From an uncultured Eubacterium sp. (GTDB lineage: Bacteria; Bacillota; Clostridia; Lachnospirales; Lachnospiraceae), in contig CAMEWO010000001.1 of assembly GCA_945946665.1 (NCBI GenBank), positions 124,001 through 188,000 on the forward strand: 64,000 nt of DNA, written 5' to 3'. The notes beneath the pieces are model-generated. The model had not been told where the DNA came from and did no database searches. It worked only from the letters and a program-made list of their open reading frames with translations. The translations under genes and the position numbers were made by a program. Shown one piece after another: positions 9,431 through 18,867 of the stretch. Positions within the stretch are counted from its first letter, which is position 1; each line of letters starts with the position of its first letter.

Positions 9431-10450
9431 TTAAAACTGTTTTAAGAATCTTGTATCATTCTCATATAACAATCTCATATCATCAATTTCATACTTAAGC
9501 AAAGCTACACGCTCAAGTCCAACGCCGAATGCAAAGCCTGTATACTTTTCCTTATCAATTCCACACATCTCAAATACATGAGGATGAACCATACCGCATC
9601 CTAAGATTTCAATCCATCCCTCACCCTTACAGAAACGGCATCCCTTGCCACCGCACTTAAAGCAGCTTACATCCATCTCTGCACTTGGCTCTGTGAATGG
9701 GAAATGATGTGGTCTGAACTTAACCTTGGTATCTGGTCCAAATAATTCTCTTGCGAACTCAGCCAGTGTTCCCTTAAGGTCAGCAAATGTAACGCCCTCA
9801 TCAATTACCAGACCTTCAACCTGATGGAAGCATGGTGAATGTGTTGCGTCCACCTCATCTGCTCTGTATACACGTCCAGGAGAAATCATTCTTATTGGAA
9901 GCTTTCCCTTCTCCATGACTCTTGCCTGAACTGGTGATGTCTGTGTACGAAGTACTATCTTATCATTGATATAGAATGTATCCTGTTCATCCTTTGCAGG
10001 GTGGTTTGCCGGAATATTAAGAGCCTCAAAATTGTAATAATCGTACTCAACCTCTGGACCATCATCAACCTCATAGCCCATTCCAATAAATATTTTCTTA
10101 ATCTCCTCAAGGGCAAGAGTGTTAGGATGACTGTGTCCAACATTATTCTTCTTTGCTGGAAGTGTAACATCAATAACCTCTGCCTTTAACTGAAGTTCAC
10201 GTTTCTTTGCTGAAAGTTCCTTCTTGGCATTCTCAAGAACAGTCTCTATAGCCTCTCTGGTTTCATTCACAAGCTGGCCTACCATTGGTCTGTCCTCAGG
10301 AGCCACGTCCTTCATTCCTTTGAGCACTTCTGTAAGCTCACCCTTCTTACCAAGAACAGCTACCCTGATTTCATTTAATTTATCAAGTGAATCAGTTGAT
10401 TTAATCTGCTCTAAAGCTTTTTCCTTGATTCCCTGCAGTTTGTCTTTCAT
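9431..10450 (-). CDS. pheS: Phenylalanyl-tRNA synthetase alpha subunit
   Basis: PheS is the catalytic alpha chain (339 residues). The N-terminal coiled coil (1-90) is followed by the class II core: [18 protein letters not shown] (motif 2 region), [11 protein letters not shown], the cysteine-rich [12 protein letters not shown] segment typical of PheS, and motif 3 [21 protein letters not shown] precedes the ATG. It has its own promoter (10484-10511). The leader is under 40 bases, so there is no room for a T-box, unlike many Firmicute pheST operons. Confidence 0.96.
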   Translation of the reverse strand: MKDKLQGIKEKALEQIKSTDSLDKLNEIRVAVLGKKGELTEVLKGMKDVAPEDRPMVGQLVNETREAIETVLENAKKELSAKKRELQLKAEVIDVTLPAKKNNVGHSHPNTLALEEIKKIFIGMGYEVDDGPEVEYDYYNFEALNIPANHPAKDEQDTFYINDKIVLRTQTSPVQARVMEKGKLPIRMISPGRVYRADEVDATHSPCFHQVEGLVIDEGVTFADLKGTLAEFARELFGPDTKVKFRPHHFPFTEPSAEMDVSCFKCGGKGCRFCKGEGWIEILGCGMVHPHVFEMCGIDKEKYTGFAFGVGLERVALLKYEIDDMRLLYENDTRFLKQF

Positions 10451-10483
10451 AACTTTCCTCCATATTACACAAAACTATTCTAC

Positions 10484-10511
10484 ATTTTACCACAAACGCC
10501 TATTTTCGCAA
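10484..10511 (-). promoter_or_regulatory. Promoter of pheST-queA
   Basis: On the minus strand TTGCGA (10506-10511), a 16-base spacer and TAAAAT (10484-10489) form a good sigma-A promoter. It lies just after the stop codon of the preceding coiled-coil gene and separates the aminoacyl-tRNA synthetase operon from the upstream unknown cluster. Confidence 0.6.
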
Positions 10512-10528
10512 GTTTTTTGTTTAAAATA

Positions 10529-11851
10529 CTATTTTTTGGAATTACGCCGTTCAAATTCATCCAGTATTTCCATGGTTGCTTTCATATACTGGGGATATTT
10601 ATCCATTATCCTTTTTATATTGGTCTTTGAAGACTGGATTCTCTTCTCATTATACTCAATCTGCTCACGGATTTTCTGTCTTCCCACTGACAGGTCATGT
10701 CTTATCTCCACCATCTCGTTATGGTTATACAAAGCCTTTGCCTGGGACAGCCATACCAGGCTGTCATTCATTCCAAGCTTATTCAGCTTGCCAAGCAGGT
10801 CATTCTCTGCCTCATTCAAGCTTGCCGTCATCCTTAAGATTTCCTGCTGTTCTGCCTTCATCTCCAAATAACACTGATATTTCCTTGAAAGCTCATCAGC
10901 ATCATTGACACGGAACTTAGTGTACTCATAATCAAGCACATTGGAAGTATTAACAAACTTAATCTTGGTCTTATTGAGAAGATTAGTTGCCTTATTAAGC
11001 TTTATCTCCGTTACAGCAACTTCCCGGCGGGTGTACCGCATTAATGCAAAGGAGCCTAATGCCATGGCTGCTCCTATTACAGTAACTATGAAAAACACCA
11101 GAATATTCATCTGATTTTCAGAAGCAATGGTAGCCACAAGAAATACACAGTAGACAATAGCAAAACATGCAAGCATAATAATGCAGCTCTGCCTTATATT
11201 AATCTGGCGTTTCTTAAGACTTCTTGCCTCCATCCTGAGAGACATCTGTTCTCCCTCCAGCATCCTCAAGTCATTCTTCAAAGCATCATAATATTCTTCT
11301 TCACTGGCTATGTATTCAATCATCTTTGGAATCTCTTCTTCATAGGTTTCCATCCGATGATATGCATTGTTGGAAAGCTTTGCCTCACCTGATTTTACAA
11401 TTCTTCTGTCAACAGTAAGGTTGTCCACCTTTTCTGCCAGATAGGCAATCTGCTGTTTAAGAACCTCGGGTGCATTCTCAAAAAGCTCAATATCCTTAAA
11501 ATGCTCTGTTATATTGTTATATTCAACCATAACCTCATCAATATGATGGGTTGCATCCTCCATTACTTCACACTGGCCTCTTATGTACTCAATCATATCA
11601 GGCTCTGAGAAGTATGAAAGATTAACATTCTCCAGGGTCTGATGCTGCTTCTTCCACTCCAGGTATTCCTCGTCTGCATCCTGGGAATCCTCTTTTAAAG
11701 ACCATTCCTTCCAGAAGGAAGATTCCGGATTCATTCCATTATCATCTTTATTATGGTAATTTTCCAGATATCTTTCATATTCTTTTTCACTTATATCATC
11801 TGAAGAATATATATCTTTTATTTTATTCTTTATCTTACCGATTAATCCCAT
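10529..11851 (-). CDS. Membrane-anchored coiled-coil protein of unknown function
   Basis: I do not recognise a named family. The protein of about 440 residues has an acidic N-terminal region, long helical stretches rich in Glu, Lys and Leu (about 100-215), a pair of membrane spans (about residues 221-243 and 249-271 in this numbering) and a second helical region (about 280-440) ending in basic residues. The two charged arms would both lie in the cytoplasm with a short outside loop. I chose the ATG at 11851, with GGA seven bases before it; a GTG twelve bases upstream (11863) is an alternative. It is the last gene of the DUF5717/DUF5716/TPR unit and probably its membrane anchor. Confidence 0.7.
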   Translation of the reverse strand: MGLIGKIKNKIKDIYSSDDISEKEYERYLENYHNKDDNGMNPESSFWKEWSLKEDSQDADEEYLEWKKQHQTLENVNLSYFSEPDMIEYIRGQCEVMEDATHHIDEVMVEYNNITEHFKDIELFENAPEVLKQQIAYLAEKVDNLTVDRRIVKSGEAKLSNNAYHRMETYEEEIPKMIEYIASEEEYYDALKNDLRMLEGEQMSLRMEARSLKKRQINIRQSCIIMLACFAIVYCVFLVATIASENQMNILVFFIVTVIGAAMALGSFALMRYTRREVAVTEIKLNKATNLLNKTKIKFVNTSNVLDYEYTKFRVNDADELSRKYQCYLEMKAEQQEILRMTASLNEAENDLLGKLNKLGMNDSLVWLSQAKALYNHNEMVEIRHDLSVGRQKIREQIEYNEKRIQSSKTNIKRIMDKYPQYMKATMEILDEFERRNSKK

Positions 11852-11871
11852 ATCTTTTTCCACTCTGTCAT

Positions 11872-12693
11872 CTATGATTTATACTTAAGATACTGCTGTT
11901 CCCACTGGTTCAATATAGAAGAAACACTGCTGTAATAGCTTCCAATATCTGATTCATCCTTATGCTTGTCAATGTCTGCCATCTCCCTGTATTCATCGCT
12001 ATATCTTGCATTGTCCATAAGTGTTTCCAGTTCCTTTTTAACCACATATTCCAGTTCTGTGGCATCCTCCCGCTCAATTATGTTGTCACCGAGAGCCATC
12101 CTTCTGGCAGCTATGGCACATTTTTTAGATTCATCATGCTGGCTTATCTTATATGCCTGGTTAAAATATGACTCTGCCTGGTCATATATAAACAGCCTTG
12201 CATAAGCAACACCCATATTATGATATACCTTGGCATAAAAATAAGCAGGAAGTGTAGTATCAACAGGATAATCCAGAATTTTCCCGTAATTTCTTATTGC
12301 ACTATAAAAGCAGCCATTTTCCAGATACGTATCTCCCCTTGTCTTAAGCCTTTCGCACACGCTCTGGGAATTCAGTGTGGAAAGTACTTCCTTAATGGCT
12401 TCAATCTCATCTACTGTATAATAATCCACATACATAAACAGTGTTATTACCATCTCAGTAAGACTGCCACCGTTATCCTTTAACTGCTTAAGCCTTGCTG
12501 ACAGTTTGACTTCGCCTGTCTCTTCGCCTATGAAATTGATAAGACTATCACTAAAGAAATCCTTGCTTATGACATATATATTGTTATACACAAGGTAGCA
12601 CAGTTCCTCCAGGGTATATATTCTTACCCCCATATCCCTTATATGATAAGGACGGACTGCCTCTTTAGTTCTACACAATATCAAACTGCTCAT
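11872..12693 (-). CDS. TPR-like helical repeat protein of unknown function
   Basis: The 273-residue protein has no signal peptide. An N-terminal region (1-110) is followed by helix pairs resembling tetratricopeptide repeats: residues 115-145 (RGDTYLENGCFYSAIRNYGKI) and 150-190 (VYHNMGVAYARLFIYDQAESYFNQAY), with the TPR spacing of small, large and aromatic positions. TPR domains bind peptide ends or partner proteins. The start overlaps the stop region of the upstream ATPase-like gene by 23 bases, with AAAGG before the ATG, so the two are translationally coupled. It is probably an adaptor in the four-gene unit. Confidence 0.7.
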   Translation of the reverse strand: MSSLILCRTKEAVRPYHIRDMGVRIYTLEELCYLVYNNIYVISKDFFSDSLINFIGEETGEVKLSARLKQLKDNGGSLTEMVITLFMYVDYYTVDEIEAIKEVLSTLNSQSVCERLKTRGDTYLENGCFYSAIRNYGKILDYPVDTTLPAYFYAKVYHNMGVAYARLFIYDQAESYFNQAYKISQHDESKKCAIAARRMALGDNIIEREDATELEYVVKKELETLMDNARYSDEYREMADIDKHKDESDIGSYYSSVSSILNQWEQQYLKYKS

Positions 12694-13888
12694 TAATTAC
12701 CTTTCCGGAACTCTTGACAAAATCACCAAAGCCCTTATCCCTAATAGTTACGTTACATTTATTATCTGCTGTAAAATTAAATTCAACATCCAGCCTTGTC
12801 ATCTTACCCTGCCGGTATGGAATTCCACTTACATCTATAGTCTCCGTATATTCCTGTTTTCCATTGCAGGGCATCATGTACAGCTTTATCTCGTTAAGGT
12901 CCTCTGCAATAAACTGATATTTTCTTGAGGCTGTATACCAGTTGGTGCCAGGCTTTATAACCCTTAATCTCTTAGGCTTTCCCCTCTCCACAATATCCAT
13001 CTCTATGCCTGTGGCAATTCTGTTGTGGCAGGCAATAATCATGTGATTCTGGGACATAGGGTTAAGTTCTTCATATCCACAGAATGCAGCACCTTTTACA
13101 TATATATTCTGACCTGCAAATACTTTCCTGTGATTGCACAAAAACTTTGTCAGTTCCTGTGGAAAACCTTCTACATCAAATCCCCGTCCTGTAAGATACA
13201 CAGAAGCAACATAGTGGTCTGTAAATATTTCCTGCAGCCACTCAATAATCTCTGCTGAAACCTGGCTTAGGGGCAAATCCCTGTTGCCTGCCCGGTTAAC
13301 AGTATCAGAGGCAAGAATATAACTGTTCTCCATGATTACTATTTTGCCGCCCATCTTTTTATCACTGCAAAGGTAACAGTGCATACCCGTCTCCTGGTAA
13401 TCAAGCAGCATTACCCCTGGAGAATACAATTCTTTTTTCTGGTTGTAAGCATAGTATACATAGGCTTCCTCATGGCTTATGACTCTCCACTGCTGGTCAG
13501 GAATGTTGAGTTTTTTCATTATTACACCAATGCTGTCTAAAAGTTCAGAATTAAAATCATACACTGTCAAGGCAATCATTCCAACTTTAATTCTGCCTGA
13601 AGTCTTCTTTGCCTGTTCAATCATTGCCGTAAAGAAGCTGCAGATATCCTCCAGCTGCCCCGAGTAACCCTCCCTGATAATCTGTGGCCATCTGTCAGCA
13701 GAAACAGGATTTTCCTTAAAACTCCTGCCATCAGAAAATGTTACGTTGCCTGATGTAAGACCTGTCTCGTCAAAGTAACTTACCATAGAAACATCATTTT
13801 GAATATCAATTCCTATGATAAGACCATTGCTGCCAGTGCCTTTAATCATTGTATTATTATTATTTACTTCTCTGCTGTAACCCTCCAT
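12671..13888 (-). CDS. Actin/Hsp70-like nucleotide-binding protein (DUF5716-type)
   Basis: The 405-residue protein looks like a divergent actin-Hsp70 superfamily ATPase. IIGIDIQND near residue 25 fits the phosphate-1 loop, LLDYQETGMHCYL near residue 175 the phosphate-2 loop, and SVYLTGRGFDVEG near residue 249 the adenosine loop, followed by KGAAFCGYEEL. The last 120 residues look like a beta-rich domain similar in place to the Hsp70 substrate-binding part. I recall such proteins as DUF5716, but no search was run. AAGGGG precedes the ATG. It lies between the giant DUF5717-type protein and the TPR protein, which suggests an ATP-driven assembly or chaperone-like role. Confidence 0.7.
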   Translation of the reverse strand: MEGYSREVNNNNTMIKGTGSNGLIIGIDIQNDVSMVSYFDETGLTSGNVTFSDGRSFKENPVSADRWPQIIREGYSGQLEDICSFFTAMIEQAKKTSGRIKVGMIALTVYDFNSELLDSIGVIMKKLNIPDQQWRVISHEEAYVYYAYNQKKELYSPGVMLLDYQETGMHCYLCSDKKMGGKIVIMENSYILASDTVNRAGNRDLPLSQVSAEIIEWLQEIFTDHYVASVYLTGRGFDVEGFPQELTKFLCNHRKVFAGQNIYVKGAAFCGYEELNPMSQNHMIIACHNRIATGIEMDIVERGKPKRLRVIKPGTNWYTASRKYQFIAEDLNEIKLYMMPCNGKQEYTETIDVSGIPYRQGKMTRLDVEFNFTADNKCNVTIRDKGFGDFVKSSGKVINEQFDIV

Positions 13889-13937
13889 CTTTAGCCCCTT
13901 ACTTTACTATCAAACAAATAAAAAACCAAATTACAAG

Positions 13938-16900
13938 TTATATTGGCTTAAAATACTGGTCAGTAACATAGTTCTGAACACAGTATCCATGCATAAGCTT
14001 TCTCATTGTAGCAATATCATGAAGTTCCCTGCTCGCCAGCATATCATTAATATAGTCAAATCTTCCGTTGTTGCCCTCTGTGTTAATTGTATTATTCACA
14101 ACATTATACACCTGGCTTTTTTTAACCTTATTTCCATACTCTTCAGTAAAATAATAGGTCAGACTTTCCCCATAGAAACAGGTAAAGCTCTTCACAAATA
14201 CACCGCCACACACTGTCATTATTTCAGTATGCTCATTCTCATCCTTGGAGAACCTGAAATGAATTAATACCTTTGCCTCAGGATTGCCATAGTATTCAAC
14301 AATGGTCTGGTCAAGAATATTATAAGGCAGAGGCAGGACATCTCCGTAGTTCTTGAAGAATTCAAAGCACTTATTCTCCCTGCAAAGTTCATTCAGAAGC
14401 TTTCCTGCAATCTTTAACTGCTGCTGTGACAGATCCTTAGTTTTTGAAGACCAGAATTTCAATAATGAAAGCTTACATATATCAAGCACATCCCTGTCTT
14501 CTTCAAGCTGGTTATATATGGCCTTGAATACAATCTCATTAACTTTCTTATGCTTCACAAAATATAAAAAGCTGTGGTATGCAATATAGGCATCAATTAT
14601 AAGCTTCTTTCCGCCTTTGCTGTAATACGAAGTAAACACTTCTGTCATTCTTCCGTTATGCTGTCCGGTAAAAAGAGTCTGGGCGATAATTCTTTCCTCA
14701 AGCTTTTCACTATCAACCTTAAAATTCTCGCAGGCTTTCCATACTTCGTACATCTGGTCATTAGTACCATTGAACATTTCGGACATATATCCCAATGTTT
14801 CTTCATTATATTTCTTATCGGCAAATATATGATAACACAGGAAAGACAGGCTTTCATCCGGTTTATCCTTAAGGCATTCCAGTTCATGCCGCATAAACTT
14901 AAACAGGAGACTGGTTGATACTCTCTGGTATCCATACTGGTCAATGAGACTTCTTGCATCAGTGTACTGTTCCTGTCTGATACATACCTCAATAAGCTTC
15001 ACCGCATCAGATAAATCGAGATTGTCTCTGTTAATAAGTTTAAGACATTCTGAGAACCCATCACCTTCAAAAAACTCATTATAATAATTAATCAGCCATG
15101 AATTAAGCTTTATCTTAGTATCTTTTTCAATATTAGCAAGGTTAATAAGATTCTTTACATTATCTAAGATATCTGCTGTTTCCTGATGAATTCCACTGCC
15201 AGCCTCAAACCTGTAGAAGTCAAACAATGTGTTATTCACCTTCATTGCTATAAGCTGGTCAAGAAGTGAATTATCGCTGAATACCTTTTCCTTCTCGTAA
15301 TTGATTGTATCCTTATGCAGGTGTCCTTTCTTGTCTTCAAATACTAATGAACAGCCTTCCGTGTACATAGGAATGAATACAAGACCATCTTTAACAGGAA
15401 ATCTCTCAACCTGTCTTATTTCTTTATGTTTCACAAGAACGTAATCGATGTTATCAGAATATATCTTAACCCTGTAGGTAAACATTAGCTTAAGCATATA
15501 TGAAGCTGTAGAATCATCCAGCAGTCTTTCATTCCATATATACCTGTAAATTACCAGAAGGTTATCATCAACATTCCCCAGCTTTAACTGTTCGTATCCA
15601 AACTGCTCTATATGGGGTCTGTAGCTGTCCATTATCTCAAGATTATCAATCTCATTAGTAAGAATATCAGCAAATAAATATGCCTTGTCTGCATAATCAA
15701 GACCACTGTCATATGCAAAAAACATCAGGACTATCTTAGGAAAACGTATATACTTATCCTTGTCAATACTCTTAACATAGTACTCATACAGTCTGGTTAT
15801 TCTTAATCCTCTTAAGATTGCTTTCTCGTAGATATCGCGGCACTCCGGTCCGAACAAACCATTCCTTATCATCTGTGACGCCAGTATATTCAGATTATCA
15901 TCTGTATCGAAATCCTTGTATATCAGCTTCATTATCTCTATCATCTTAAGAGAAGCGACACGCTCGCTGGCAATTACTTCTGCTATGTGCTTTGCCAATG
16001 GCTCACTTATTATGCTGTTACGGCAGCCATACATAATTACCTGTAACTCAAATCTATTAAGAACCCTTAAAAGCATTGGCTGTGAATTAAGGATATGCAC
16101 AGCCTCAAAGTACATTACAGGACTTTTGCATCCTGCCTGGTATGCATCCTTGATTCTTATAAGCTTGGCACTCTGATTATGATTAAAGTCCTTATCTATA
16201 TAGAATAAGAGCCATAGTATTCTCCAGTCATCATTACCATTCTCATAATACTGTTTAATAATGCCTGCCGCCTGGCTGGTATAGGAACTGTCTTTCTTGG
16301 CAAGGGAATTAACATATAGATAATAACAGTACAATACAACATCTTTCTGGTCTATCTCTGACCGTGCACTTTCAAGAAGCCATCCGCACTCCTCTGCCTG
16401 TCCCATTGCCACCATAACCTGTGCCTGAATCAGTTTGTAGTAAGGTGTATCTGTCTCGTAACCCCTTAATCTATGAATCAGCTTATTAGTTGTCTCAATC
16501 CAGTCTGATGAATCGATTCGTTTCATTCTGTAATTAAGGTAGCACCTTGTTATATCCATTATTATATTCCTGTGATGTCTCAAAGGAGAAGGATTACTGG
16601 TATCATTCTGCTTTGCAGCCACTACCTCATGGTTAAGTGTCTGGTTAAATGTATTAAGCCTGATTCTTCCATAATTCAGGCCTCCATGAAGCTCACTGCC
16701 TGATACAATATATGGCAGCTCACTCATGGTTCCTGTAAACTTATCTGATGTAACAGTATCACTATATATCTTTAAAAATGAAGGTTCTGCCTGTACAGAC
16801 ACTTCTGTATATCCCCAGGTACTTCTGTTAAGAATAAGAGAATATGATGTATTGCCATCATCCCCATCACAGTGGTTTAATTCTGTACTTACAGACAGCC

Positions 16901-17468
16901 TTAAAGGCTCCTTCTGATGGGCAGCCACAAGAAATTCCTCAATAGCCTCTGGCTTATTAAGATTCATGGAAAGTAAATCATAGAGACTTGAAAGGCTGTT
17001 ATCCCCCTTGATAAAGTAATCCTTAAACCTGTCATCCCTGAATATACTCTCTGCTTCTTCCGGAGCTTTCTGTACAAGATTAGTGAAATCAAACAGACTG
17101 CTGGCAGAGCCAATACTTGTGTCTAACGACCTAAAGACACACCTGAATTCATAAGCCGCCTGGTACTCACCACCGCTGCTTACAATCTCAAATGTGCCTG
17201 ATAAAGTATCATTCTCATGCATTCCAGATGTATCCACCTGATATTCAATTCTTCCTTCTGTTCCAGAAAACATATTCTCTTTGAGCCTTACCCGCTCATT
17301 AGAGGACCATATTACACCTTTTACAGACTCATTGGATGTGTATTCAAATGATAAATCTGTTATTGAATCTTTAGGGACATCAATCTGGTTAAAACTGACA
17401 TCCACATTTACCTTTGGTTCCTCATACCTGAACATGCCTCTGGCTAATCTTTTCAGATAATCCTTCAT
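13938..17468 (-). CDS. Giant beta-domain and helical-repeat protein (DUF5717-type), function unknown
   Basis: The 1176-residue protein starts with a short basic helix followed by beta-rich segments (about 20-115 and 190-290) that look like immunoglobulin-like or Hsp70-substrate-domain-like sandwiches. A long alpha solenoid follows (about 300-1050) with many aromatic-rich helix pairs of TPR character, and a final beta region (about 1060-1130). No signal peptide or membrane span is visible, so it should be cytoplasmic. I associate it with DUF5717, which I recall as co-occurring with DUF5716, but without a search. GGAGG lies 12 bases before the ATG. rarA ends seven bases upstream. Confidence 0.7.
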   Translation of the reverse strand: MKDYLKRLARGMFRYEEPKVNVDVSFNQIDVPKDSITDLSFEYTSNESVKGVIWSSNERVRLKENMFSGTEGRIEYQVDTSGMHENDTLSGTFEIVSSGGEYQAAYEFRCVFRSLDTSIGSASSLFDFTNLVQKAPEEAESIFRDDRFKDYFIKGDNSLSSLYDLLSMNLNKPEAIEEFLVAAHQKEPLRLSVSTELNHCDGDDGNTSYSLILNRSTWGYTEVSVQAEPSFLKIYSDTVTSDKFTGTMSELPYIVSGSELHGGLNYGRIRLNTFNQTLNHEVVAAKQNDTSNPSPLRHHRNIIMDITRCYLNYRMKRIDSSDWIETTNKLIHRLRGYETDTPYYKLIQAQVMVAMGQAEECGWLLESARSEIDQKDVVLYCYYLYVNSLAKKDSSYTSQAAGIIKQYYENGNDDWRILWLLFYIDKDFNHNQSAKLIRIKDAYQAGCKSPVMYFEAVHILNSQPMLLRVLNRFELQVIMYGCRNSIISEPLAKHIAEVIASERVASLKMIEIMKLIYKDFDTDDNLNILASQMIRNGLFGPECRDIYEKAILRGLRITRLYEYYVKSIDKDKYIRFPKIVLMFFAYDSGLDYADKAYLFADILTNEIDNLEIMDSYRPHIEQFGYEQLKLGNVDDNLLVIYRYIWNERLLDDSTASYMLKLMFTYRVKIYSDNIDYVLVKHKEIRQVERFPVKDGLVFIPMYTEGCSLVFEDKKGHLHKDTINYEKEKVFSDNSLLDQLIAMKVNNTLFDFYRFEAGSGIHQETADILDNVKNLINLANIEKDTKIKLNSWLINYYNEFFEGDGFSECLKLINRDNLDLSDAVKLIEVCIRQEQYTDARSLIDQYGYQRVSTSLLFKFMRHELECLKDKPDESLSFLCYHIFADKKYNEETLGYMSEMFNGTNDQMYEVWKACENFKVDSEKLEERIIAQTLFTGQHNGRMTEVFTSYYSKGGKKLIIDAYIAYHSFLYFVKHKKVNEIVFKAIYNQLEEDRDVLDICKLSLLKFWSSKTKDLSQQQLKIAGKLLNELCRENKCFEFFKNYGDVLPLPYNILDQTIVEYYGNPEAKVLIHFRFSKDENEHTEIMTVCGGVFVKSFTCFYGESLTYYFTEEYGNKVKKSQVYNVVNNTINTEGNNGRFDYINDMLASRELHDIATMRKLMHGYCVQNYVTDQYFKPI

Positions 17469-17475
17469 CTAGAAG

Positions 17476-18798
17476 TCAAGCCTCCGATTTAATTGTGTAT
17501 AGATGTTCTTTTATTATTTTCTCATATCCATTATCCGTTGGCTCATAGAAAGCTGTGTTCATAAGCTCAGTTGGAAGATATTGCTGCTTAACATAATGAT
17601 TAGGATAATCATGGGCATATTTATATCCTTCACCATGTCCCAGTTTCCCGGCATTCTTATAATGTGCGTCCTGAAGATGAGGTGGAATCCCGTAGCTTGG
17701 CTCATGTTCCACCACACCCAGTGCCCTGTCAATAGCAAGATATGCCGCATTGCTTTTAGGAGCACAGGCAACGTAGGTTGCCGCCTGGGATAACACTATT
17801 CTTGCCTCCGGCATGCCAAGCCGTTCAATTGCAAGACATGCATTAACTGCAACAACAAGAGCCTGTGGATCTGCATTACCAACATCTTCACTGGCGCATA
17901 TCATAATTCTTCTTGCAATAAACTTAATATCCTCTCCTGCATGGAGCATTCTGGCAAGATAATAAACTGCTGCATCAGGGTCAGAGCCTCTCATGCTCTT
18001 GATAAATGCAGAGATTGTATCATAGTGGTTATCTCCGTCCTTATCATACTTTAGAGTTCTTCTCTGTATGCACTGCTGTGCTATTTCCAGGTTAATATGT
18101 ATCTTCCCGTCCTCTGAGGGCTTAGTTGTAAGCACTCCCAGTTCAATAGCATTAAGAGCATTCCTCGCATCCCCGTTAGATATATCTGCAAGAAAATCAA
18201 GAGTCTCCTCATCTATATCAGCATTGAGGCTCCCCATTCCCTTTTCTTTGTCATATACAGCTCTCTTAAGAATAATCTTTATGTCCGATTTCTCCAAAGG
18301 TTTTAATTCAAATATTATTGACCGGGAAAGTAAAGCACCATTAACTTCAAAATATGGATTCTCTGTTGTGGCACCGATAAGTATTATTGTCCCGTCCTCA
18401 ACGAAAGGAAGAAGATAATCCTGCTGACCCTTGTTGAACCGGTGAATCTCATCAACAAACAGTATTGTTTTCCTGCCATACATTCCACGGTTATCCTTTG
18501 CCTTCTTTACAACATCCTCCATGTCTTTCTTTCCGGCAACTGTAGCATTAATCTGCATGAATTCAGCGCTTGTGGTATGGGCTATAACCTTTGCAAGAGT
18601 AGTCTTACCTGTCCCCGGAGGACCATAGAATATAATAGAGCTTAACTTATCAGCCATAATAGCTCTGTAAAGAAGCTTATCCTTACCAATAATATGCTGT
18701 TGTCCTACCACCTCATCCAGTGTTTCTGGTCTTAACCTTGAAGCAAGAGGCGATTCATTCTTCATTGTATTCTCACGCATATATTCAAATAAATCCAT
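17476..18798 (-). CDS. rarA: Replication-associated recombination protein A (AAA+ ATPase)
   Basis: RarA/MgsA is a clamp-loader-like AAA+ ATPase acting at stalled replication forks. The sequence shows PLASRLRPETLDEVVGQ, Walker A GPPGTGKTT, Walker B LFVDEIHRFNK, sensor 1 IGATTENP, the arginine-finger region LLSRS and the tetramerisation domain with RMLHAGEDIKFIARR and GIPPHLQDAHYK. I set the start at 18798 (MDLFEYM), with AAGG seven bases before it; the frame stays open for 14 more codons without a ribosome-binding site. It heads a run of closely spaced genes through the DUF5717/DUF5716 unit. Confidence 0.93.
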   Translation of the reverse strand: MDLFEYMRENTMKNESPLASRLRPETLDEVVGQQHIIGKDKLLYRAIMADKLSSIIFYGPPGTGKTTLAKVIAHTTSAEFMQINATVAGKKDMEDVVKKAKDNRGMYGRKTILFVDEIHRFNKGQQDYLLPFVEDGTIILIGATTENPYFEVNGALLSRSIIFELKPLEKSDIKIILKRAVYDKEKGMGSLNADIDEETLDFLADISNGDARNALNAIELGVLTTKPSEDGKIHINLEIAQQCIQRRTLKYDKDGDNHYDTISAFIKSMRGSDPDAAVYYLARMLHAGEDIKFIARRIMICASEDVGNADPQALVVAVNACLAIERLGMPEARIVLSQAATYVACAPKSNAAYLAIDRALGVVEHEPSYGIPPHLQDAHYKNAGKLGHGEGYKYAHDYPNHYVKQQYLPTELMNTAFYEPTDNGYEKIIKEHLYTIKSEA

Positions 18799-18867
18799 AG
18801 CTGTACCTTCAACATACACATATTTAGTATATAATAACATAAAACAACAAAATTGAACACTTATATT

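Noticed and set aside
10451-10528. Possible T-box leader before pheS.
   Set aside because: The gap is too short and has no T-box sequence; the promoter leaves under 40 bases of leader. The glyS leader was also checked and has none.
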